Positions 58,261 to 64,000 of a stretch of 64,000 nt of DNA are shown here, in pieces; positions within the stretch are counted from its first letter, which is position 1; the number at the start of each line of letters is the position of its first letter. Position numbers and translations under genes: made by a program. This DNA comes from Streptomyces sp. JHA26 (GTDB taxonomy: Bacteria > Actinomycetota > Actinomycetes > Streptomycetales > Streptomycetaceae): positions 88,073 through 152,072 of the forward strand of contig NZ_BDJC01000011.1 of NCBI RefSeq assembly GCF_002005565.1. Reading direction: 5' to 3'. Below the pieces are notes generated by a model, which saw nothing but the letters and a program-made list of their open reading frames with translations, ran no database searches and was not told where the DNA came from.

Positions 58261-59085
58261 TCAGGCGAGGACGGGCCGCCGGGCCAGCGACAGGGTGCGC
58301 CGGGCCGTCGCCACCACCGCCGCGTCGATGAACCGCCCGTCCGGCAGCGCCTGGGCGCCCGGCTGCAAGGTGGCCGCCTCGACGATCGTCTCCGCCTCCT
58401 CCAGCTCCCGCTCGGTGGGCAGGTACGCCCGCTCGATGATCGGCAGCTGGCGGGGATGGATGGCGGCGCGGCCCAGGAAGCCCAGGGCGCGGCCGTGGGC
58501 GCAGGACGCCGCCAGGCCCTCCAGGTCCCGGATGTCCGGGTGCACCGTCTGCGACGGCGGTGCCAGCCCCGCCGCCCGCGCGGCCACCACCACCCGCGCA
58601 CGCGACCAGTCCAGGCCCGCGTCCCCTCGTACGCCCAGGTCGGCGCGGAGGTCCGCCTCGCCGAGGGCGATGCCGCGCAGCGACGGGTGGGCGGCGGCGA
58701 TCGCGTACGCCCGCTCCACGCCCAGGGCCGTCTCCAGCAGCGCGTACAGGGGCGGCCCGCCGGTGGCCCCGGCGACGGCCGCGATCTGGCCGGGGGAGGT
58801 CACCTTGGGCAGGCGCAGCCCGGACAGCCCCGGCAGCGCGGCCACCGCCGCCAGGTCCGCCGGGGCCAGCGGTCCGTCCAGGGCGTTCACCCGCACGTGC
58901 ACCGGCACCGGCTGCGGCTCGGTGAGCAGCTCGGCGGTGCAGGCGCGGGCGTACTCCTTGCGGTCCGGGGCGACCGCGTCCTCCAGGTCGACCACGACCA
59001 CGTCGGCCCCGGCGGCCAGTGCCTTGGCCACCACCCGGGGCCGGTCCCCGGGGGCGTACAGCCACGTCAGCGGGGGCACCGTCAT
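58261..59085 (-). CDS. HpcH/HpaI-family CoA ester lyase (CitE-like)
   Basis: The 274-residue barrel resembles stand-alone CitE proteins, which cleave or hydrolyse short CoA thioesters such as malyl- or citramalyl-CoA. It begins LTWLYAPGDRPRVVAKALAAGADVVVVDLEDAV with the conserved Arg and Asp/Glu. It continues with VRVNALDGPLAPADLAAV, YALLETALGVERAYAI (metal-binding Glu), ALGEADLRADLG (metal-binding Asp) and GRAAIHPRQLPIIERAYLPT. It is the last gene of the five-gene minus-strand operon; the ATG overlaps the CoA-transferase stop by four bases. The substrate is unknown. Confidence 0.9.
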   Translation of the reverse strand: MTVPPLTWLYAPGDRPRVVAKALAAGADVVVVDLEDAVAPDRKEYARACTAELLTEPQPVPVHVRVNALDGPLAPADLAAVAALPGLSGLRLPKVTSPGQIAAVAGATGGPPLYALLETALGVERAYAIAAAHPSLRGIALGEADLRADLGVRGDAGLDWSRARVVVAARAAGLAPPSQTVHPDIRDLEGLAASCAHGRALGFLGRAAIHPRQLPIIERAYLPTERELEEAETIVEAATLQPGAQALPDGRFIDAAVVATARRTLSLARRPVLA

Positions 59086-60308
59086 ACGACGCCCTCCTCG
59101 CGCAGCTCCTTCACGTCCGCGGGGGTCAGACCCAGCTCGGTCAGTACCTCCTCGGTGTCCGCGCCGTGCGGGCGGCCGGCCCAGCGGATCGCGCCGGGCG
59201 TGGCGGAGAGCCGGAACAGGACGTTCTGCATGCGCAGCGGTCCCAGCTCCGGATCGTCGACCGTGGTGATGGTGCCGAGGGCCTGGTACTGCGGGTCCGC
59301 CATCACGTCCCGCACGTCCTGGACCGGGGCGACGGCCGCCTCCGCCTTCTCGAAGGCGGCGAGCACGTCGGCGCGGGTGTGCCGGGCGATCCAGTCGCCG
59401 ACCGCCGCGTCCAGGACGTCCGCGTGCTCCGCCCGGTCGGCGCCCGTCGCGAACCAGGGCTCGTCGATCAGCTCCGGGCGGCCCACCAGGCGCATCACGC
59501 GCTCGGCGACCGACTGGGCGGAGGTGGAGACGGCGACCCAGGTGCCGTCGGCGGTGCGGTAGGTGTTGCGCGGGGCGTTGTTCCGGGAGCGGTTGCCGGT
59601 GCGCGGCTGGACGTGGCCGAGCTGGTCGTACCAGATCGGCTGCGGGCCCAGCACGGTCAGGATGGGTTCGATGATCGCCATGTCCACGACCTGGCCCTCG
59701 CCGGTGAGGTCGCGGGCGGACAGGGCCGTCATCACGGCGTACGCCGTCGCCAGCGCGGCGATGGAGTCGGCCAGCCCGAACGGCGGCAGCGTCGGGGGCG
59801 CGTCCGGTTCGCCGGTCATCGCGGCGAAGCCGCTCATGGCCTCGGCGAGGGTGCCGAAGCCGGGGCGGCGCGCGTACGGGCCGAACTGGCCGAAGCCGGT
59901 GACCCGGGCGAGGACCAGGCGCGGGTTGACCGCGGACAGCTCGTCCCAGCCGAGGTCCCACTTCTCCAGGGTGCCGGGGCGGAAGTTCTCGATGACGACG
60001 TCCGCGGTCGCGGCGAGGCGGAGCAGGGTGGTGCGGCCGGCGGGCTTCGACAGGTCGAGGGTGACGGCGCGCTTGTTGCGGCCCAGCAGTTTCCACCACA
60101 GGCCGATGCCGTCCTTCGACGGTCCGTGGCCCCGGGAGGGGTCGGGGCGGGTGGGGTGCTCGACCTTGACGACGTCGGCGCCGAAGTCGCCGAGCAGGGT
60201 GGCGGCGAGCGGACCCGCGAAGAGGGTGGCGAGGTCGAGGACGCGCAGGCCGGCCAGGGGGGCCGGGACGGGCAGGGGCGCGGGGGGAGTCACGACGGGC
60301 CGGGGCAT
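59082..60308 (-). CDS. CaiB/BaiF-family CoA-transferase
   Basis: Class III CoA-transferases move CoA between carboxylic acids via an Asp-CoA intermediate. The 408-residue protein has the family N-terminus PLAGLRVLDLATLFAGPLAATLLGDFGADVVKVEHP. It also has RNKRAVTLDLSKPAGRTTLLRL, ENFRPGTLEKWDLG, PPFGLADSIAAL with the probable catalytic Asp, and GEGQVVDMAIIEPIL. The ATG at 60308 overlaps the upstream glycohydrolase gene by 19 bases; the stop overlaps the lyase by four. Together the pair looks like a CoA-dependent pathway for an organic acid. Confidence 0.92.
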   Translation of the reverse strand: MPRPVVTPPAPLPVPAPLAGLRVLDLATLFAGPLAATLLGDFGADVVKVEHPTRPDPSRGHGPSKDGIGLWWKLLGRNKRAVTLDLSKPAGRTTLLRLAATADVVIENFRPGTLEKWDLGWDELSAVNPRLVLARVTGFGQFGPYARRPGFGTLAEAMSGFAAMTGEPDAPPTLPPFGLADSIAALATAYAVMTALSARDLTGEGQVVDMAIIEPILTVLGPQPIWYDQLGHVQPRTGNRSRNNAPRNTYRTADGTWVAVSTSAQSVAERVMRLVGRPELIDEPWFATGADRAEHADVLDAAVGDWIARHTRADVLAAFEKAEAAVAPVQDVRDVMADPQYQALGTITTVDDPELGPLRMQNVLFRLSATPGAIRWAGRPHGADTEEVLTELGLTPADVKELREEGVV

Positions 60309-61672
60309 GAGCGGGTGGCCTCCGTGTGGGTGAGGTGGGCGAGGGTGTCGAAGCCGATGCCGTCGAAGTCGCCGACCGAGGTGGCCAGGCGGTTCTTCAG
60401 CGGGGCCGTCCAGTGTCCGGGCAGGGCGGCCGGGGAACCGGCGAGCAGGCCGGCGACGCTGCCGGCGGTGGCCCCGTTGGAGTCGGTGTCCCAGCCTCCC
60501 GACACGGCCCGGCAGACCGAGCCGGTGAAGTCGCCGTCCGCGTGGGTGAGGGCGGCGGCGATCAGGGCGGTGTTGGGGACGGCGTGGACCCAGTGGTGGG
60601 CGGGGGAGTGGAGGGCGTGCAGTTCGTCCACGACCGTGTCGAAGTCGTCGTGCGTCTCGGCGAGGCGGACGGCGTGACGGACGGCCCCGGCCAGGCGTGA
60701 GCCGGGCGGGACGACCGTCAGGCCGGTGCGCAGGCAGGCGTGGACGTCGTGGGTGCCGGTGGCGGCGTCGGCGATGACCGCCGCCGCGAACATCGCCGCG
60801 TGGACGCCGCTCGCGGTGTGGCTGAGGACCGCGTCGCGGTGCGCCTGCGCGGCGGCGCCGGCCGGGTCGCCGGGGTTGGTCCAGCCGTGCACGTCGGCGC
60901 GGATCAGGGCGCCGATCCACTCGCGGAAGGGATTGCGGCGGCTCGCCGTGTGCGGGGGCTCGAGGCCGGCGAGCAGGTTGCGGTAGGCGACGCGTTCGGC
61001 GGTGAAGGCGCGCCCGGCGGGGAGTTCGTCGAGCCAGACGCGGGCGACGTCGGCCGTGGTGAAGGCACGGCCGTGGCGCCGGAGGAGCAGCAGGTTCAGG
61101 AGGGGGTAGTCGAGGTCGTCGTCCTCCGGCATGCCGTCGATGTTCTCGGCCAGGGAGGTGGCCGCGGAGCGGCGGTTCCAGGGATACGCGACGGCGAGCT
61201 CCTCGGGGACGCCGCGGGCCGTGAAGTACGTGGTCAGGGGCCAGTTGCCGACGGCCCGGGCGAGGCGTCGGATGCCGGTCAGGGGGAGCTTCTCGACGGG
61301 CTTGCCGAGGAGGCAGCCGACGGCCCGGCCCAGCCAGGCGGCCTCCAGGCGGTCGGGGGACACGGCCGGGGGCGGGGCGGGGCGCGGGGCGGGCCAGTCC
61401 GGGCACGCGGCCCTGATCTCGTCCAGGTCCGTCGGCTCCGCCGCCGCCGACGGGTTCGGCAGACCGGCCAGCTCGTCCAGCAGCTCTTCCGCCAGCAGCC
61501 GCAGGCGGGGGGAGGCCGGCTCGGGGGACGCGCCCGCCCGGGCGGGCGCGTCGCAGCCGCCCGCCGCGCGCCAGCGGGCGGCGATCGCCGACGCGTCGCG
61601 GCCGTCCAGCGCGGCCTGGCGGAGTTCGTGGCCGATCAGGTCCTCGGGCTGGACCCAGGTCAGTCGGAGCAT
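60290..61672 (-). CDS. ADP-ribosylglycohydrolase-fold protein, DDDLDY type
   Basis: The 460-residue protein has an extra N-terminal helical region (about 1-105, starting MLRLTWVQPEDLIGHELRQAALDGRDA) before the all-helical ARH/DraG-like domain. That domain begins LEAAWLGRAVGCLLGKPVEKLP. The first metal motif is MPEDDDLDYPLLNLLLL (Asp184-186, Asp188) instead of TDDT. The second is GGWDTDSNGATAGSVAGLL (Asp395, Asp397, Ser398). Both halves of a binuclear Mg site are therefore present in variant form. It overlaps neighbours by 13 and 19 bases. The glycosidic substrate is unknown. Confidence 0.88.
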   Translation of the reverse strand: MLRLTWVQPEDLIGHELRQAALDGRDASAIAARWRAAGGCDAPARAGASPEPASPRLRLLAEELLDELAGLPNPSAAAEPTDLDEIRAACPDWPAPRPAPPPAVSPDRLEAAWLGRAVGCLLGKPVEKLPLTGIRRLARAVGNWPLTTYFTARGVPEELAVAYPWNRRSAATSLAENIDGMPEDDDLDYPLLNLLLLRRHGRAFTTADVARVWLDELPAGRAFTAERVAYRNLLAGLEPPHTASRRNPFREWIGALIRADVHGWTNPGDPAGAAAQAHRDAVLSHTASGVHAAMFAAAVIADAATGTHDVHACLRTGLTVVPPGSRLAGAVRHAVRLAETHDDFDTVVDELHALHSPAHHWVHAVPNTALIAAALTHADGDFTGSVCRAVSGGWDTDSNGATAGSVAGLLAGSPAALPGHWTAPLKNRLATSVGDFDGIGFDTLAHLTHTEATRSCPGPS

Positions 61673-62835
61673 CCCGCGCCCCCGATCGCGGTGAACGCCC
61701 GCTCGTGGGCGCGGCGCCGCAGGACGTCCCGTTCGAAGACCTCCCGGGCCACCTCGGTGAGCGTCGTCGCCGGCTGCCACAGGTCCAGGCGGCTCGCCTC
61801 CGCGACCGTCTTCGCCCAGTCCTCCGGGACGGGGGAGCCCAGCGCCCCGGCCAGCGCGCCCGCCATCGTGGCGATGGAGTCGCAGTCGCGGCCGTAGTTG
61901 ACCGCGCCGAGGACCGCGTGGCGGTAGTCGCCGCCGGACACCAGCAGCATGCCCAGGGCGACGGGAAGTTCCTCGATCGCGTGCAGCCGGGACGGGCGGC
62001 GGGCGCCCAGGGAGGGGGCGCGGTAGTCGGGGCCGACCGTGTCGTACGGCGCGACCGCCTCCCGCAGCGGCGCGAGCGCCGACTCGAAGTCCGAGTGGCG
62101 CGAGGCCACGTCGCCGACCGCCTCGATCGCCGCCCGGGTGCCGTCCTTCGCCAGGGACAGACAGGCCGACAGCACCGTCCGGGGCGTCGCGCCGGGGGCG
62201 CAGGCCGCCGCGACGGCCGCCGCGAAGACGCCGGCCGCCTCCCGCCCGTACGACGACTGGTGCGCGCCCGCCACGTCCAGCGCCTCGGCGTACGCGCCCG
62301 CCGGGTTCCCCGCGTTGACCAGGCCGACCGGGGCCATGTACATCGCCGCGCCGCAGTTGACGATGTTGCCGGTGCCGGCCTCGCGCGGGTCGACGTGGCC
62401 GTAGTGGATCCTGGCCACCAGCCACTTCTCCGCGAGGAAGATCCGCTGGAGCGGGAGCGCCTCCGCCTCCAGCTCCGGGATCCAGCGGGGGTGCGTCATC
62501 AGGTCCGGGACCAGGTGCTCGGCGACCGCGTAGGCGTCGAGATGGTCGCGGACGGCGGCGTAGACCCGGACCAGCGCGTGGGTCATCAGGGTGTCGTCGG
62601 TGACGTGGCCGTCGCCCTTGTGGTAAGGGGCGATGGGGCGGGCGGTGCGCCAGGCGTCGCCGTTCCAGGGGCCGACGACGCCGTGGATCCGGCCGCCGTG
62701 GCGCTGGAGGATCTGCTCGGGGGAGTAGCCCTCGACCGGGCCGCCGAGCGCGTCGCCGACGGCCGCGCCGACGAGGGCGCCGGTGACGCGTTCCTCCAGG
62801 CTCGCCGTGCCGTTCTGCGAGGTGCGGGCTGTCAT
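61660..62835 (-). CDS. ADP-ribosylglycohydrolase family protein, canonical metal site
   Basis: The 391-residue protein starts its domain with LEERVTGALVGAAVGDALGGPVEG. It has the canonical motif TDDT (residues 79-82) in GDGHVTDDTLMTHALVRVY and the C-terminal NYGRDCDSIATMAGALAGALG (Asp317, Asp319, Ser320). IVNCGAAMYMAPVGLVNAGNP lies between them. These are the expected ligands of the two Mg ions in ADP-ribosylhydrolases, so it is probably active on an ADP-ribosyl or related ribosyl bond. Start and stop overlap the adjoining genes by four and 13 bases. Confidence 0.92.
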   Translation of the reverse strand: MTARTSQNGTASLEERVTGALVGAAVGDALGGPVEGYSPEQILQRHGGRIHGVVGPWNGDAWRTARPIAPYHKGDGHVTDDTLMTHALVRVYAAVRDHLDAYAVAEHLVPDLMTHPRWIPELEAEALPLQRIFLAEKWLVARIHYGHVDPREAGTGNIVNCGAAMYMAPVGLVNAGNPAGAYAEALDVAGAHQSSYGREAAGVFAAAVAAACAPGATPRTVLSACLSLAKDGTRAAIEAVGDVASRHSDFESALAPLREAVAPYDTVGPDYRAPSLGARRPSRLHAIEELPVALGMLLVSGGDYRHAVLGAVNYGRDCDSIATMAGALAGALGSPVPEDWAKTVAEASRLDLWQPATTLTEVAREVFERDVLRRRAHERAFTAIGGAGCSD

Positions 62836-63968
62836 GGTGTGCGTCCTCCTTCGGACCGGGGCGGTTGTGCGGCGTGCAGGAGCCCGGCGAGTTCCACCAG
62901 GTCCGTGCCGGTGAGCCGGGGCAGGACGCAGCCGGGGAGGGTGCGGCAGGCCTCGCGCCAGGGCGCGGGGATCGACGCGCCGCCGCCCAGCGCGCCGGTG
63001 AGGGCGCCGGTCAGCGCCGGGGCGGAGTCCGCGACGCGGGAGAGGCAGGCCGCCGCCGGTACGGCCTCGGCGATCCGGCCCCGGGCGGCGCGGGCCAGGG
63101 CGAGGGCGACCGGGACGGTCTCGGCGGCGGCGACGCCGTAGCTGTAGACGTGGTCGACGATCTGGTGCTCCAGCAGCGGGACCAGGGCGAACGCGCTCTC
63201 CGCCGTCGCCGCCAGGAGGAGCGCCCGCCGGGTGTTGCGGCCGATCTCCGTCTCCTCGGGCAGCTCGGCGAGCGCGGCCGTGAGGCAGGTGTCCACGTCG
63301 GCGCCGTCGAGGGCGCAGGCCAGTGCCGCCGCCATGGCGCGGGCACCGTGCACGCCGTCGCCGTCCTGGGTGTAGCGGGCGTCGAACTCGGCGAGGTCGG
63401 CGGCGAGCCGTGGGGCGCCGGGGTGGGCGGTGGCCAGGACGCAGGCCCGGACGCAGGCGGCGTCGTCGAAGTAGTGCGGGTTGTCGTGGCCGGTGGCGGG
63501 CGGGCGCAGGCCGGTGGCGAGGTTGCCGAGCCCGGCCCGTACCGAGATGCGGGCGCGCAGCGGCAGTACCGCCGACTCGACCTCGGGGGCGCGGTCCGCC
63601 GCGGCGGCCACCTCGCTGGCGACGGCGTTCCAGGTGAGGTCGATCGCGGCGCGTGTCCGGCGCTCCCGGCTCAGGTCGCCGAGCGCGTCGTCGTCCCCGG
63701 CGCGCAGCAGGGCCTCCGCCGCGAACACCGCCCACTCGGCGTCGTCCGACGGGCCGAGGCGCAGGGGCTCCGGGGACTGGTTCAGGGCGATGGGGACGGG
63801 GAGGGTGGTGGTCGCGTTCTGCTCGGCGAACGTGTCCAGCTCGCGGGTGAGCCGACGGGTCCACTCGGGCATCCGCGCCGCCCGGTGCCGGGCGGCGGGC
63901 CACCCGGCCGCGTCCCCGGCGGCGAGCCCGAGCAGCACGCCCCTCGACCCGGCCGGGGCCCGGTGCAC
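62832..63968 (-). CDS. Divergent ADP-ribosylglycohydrolase-fold protein (start uncertain near window edge)
   Basis: The 378-residue protein opens with RGVLLGLAAGDAAGWPAARHR, the family's GxAxGDAxG pattern. The first metal motif reads GPSDDAEWAVFAAEALL (Ser74-Asp75-Asp76). The C-terminal motif is LSRVADSAPALTGALTGALGG, where the first Asp of the usual DxD(S/T) is Val312 and only Asp314-Ser315 remain. Loss of one ligand suggests altered or lost catalysis. The frame is open to the window edge with no good SD at the GTG 63968, so the true start may be further upstream. It overlaps the next gene by four bases. Confidence 0.8.
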   Translation of the reverse strand: MHRAPAGSRGVLLGLAAGDAAGWPAARHRAARMPEWTRRLTRELDTFAEQNATTTLPVPIALNQSPEPLRLGPSDDAEWAVFAAEALLRAGDDDALGDLSRERRTRAAIDLTWNAVASEVAAAADRAPEVESAVLPLRARISVRAGLGNLATGLRPPATGHDNPHYFDDAACVRACVLATAHPGAPRLAADLAEFDARYTQDGDGVHGARAMAAALACALDGADVDTCLTAALAELPEETEIGRNTRRALLLAATAESAFALVPLLEHQIVDHVYSYGVAAAETVPVALALARAARGRIAEAVPAAACLSRVADSAPALTGALTGALGGGASIPAPWREACRTLPGCVLPRLTGTDLVELAGLLHAAQPPRSEGGRTP

Positions 63969-64000
63969 GACGCCGGCCCGGGGCGGGGGCGGTGCGGGGG

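Overview
The window is high-GC actinobacterial chromosome, most probably Streptomyces. The evidence is strong third-position G/C in every gene, many GTG starts, the actinobacterial division set (ftsZ, sepF, yggT, divIVA), a single-gene trpF substitute (priA), a trpM-like small gene and an ileS T-box leader of the actinobacterial translational kind. From memory, the gene order matches the core chromosome around ftsZ, dnaE and his/trp in the Streptomyces coelicolor group. I see no insertion sequence, prophage, CRISPR array, tRNA or rRNA.

Region 1 (1-13.9 kb, + strand) is the end of the division and cell wall (dcw) cluster: murE (partial), murF, mraY, murD, ftsW, murG, ftsQ, ftsZ, pgeF/yfiH, yggS, sepF, yggT, divIVA. 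It supplies lipid II precursors, the septal SEDS protein and the Z-ring and polar-growth proteins. ftsZ has its own promoter region, with a sigma-HrdB-like promoter, three GACAC (WhiA-type) motifs and a perfect hairpin.

Region 2 (13.9-24 kb) has ileS (-) behind a T-box leader, then a DksA-like zinc-finger protein with a histone-H1-like Lys/Ala tail, lspA, an RluD-type pseudouridine synthase, a GNAT acetyltransferase, a CPA1 antiporter, an MscS channel and a dienelactone-hydrolase-like protein. Region 3 (24-29 kb, - strand) has phoD, a membrane-anchored DsbA-like protein, a membrane protein and a DUF2252 protein. Region 4 (29-41 kb) has dnaE, a 54-residue basic protein, an NYN-domain protein, an ABC exporter pair, DUF2567, a YbaK-type deacylase, a LON-domain protein, a helical-repeat-like protein and a large membrane protein with a beta-helix-like domain.

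Region 5 (41.4-56.3 kb) is amino acid biosynthesis: hisD-hisC-hisB-small membrane ORF-hisH-priA-ridA-hisF, then an MFS exporter and a TIGR03085 protein, then hisI-trpE, three small membrane proteins, trpC-trpM-trpB-trpA. No trpF is present; PriA is expected to serve both pathways. A strong terminator closes the trp block. Region 6 (56.3-58.2 kb) has a second DsbA-like protein and lgt.

Region 7 (58.3-64 kb, - strand) is a tightly overlapping five-gene operon: three different ADP-ribosylglycohydrolase-fold proteins, then a CaiB/BaiF CoA-transferase and a CitE-like CoA-ester lyase. It is the least explained part of the window and the best candidate for an undescribed system. It continues to, and possibly past, the right edge.
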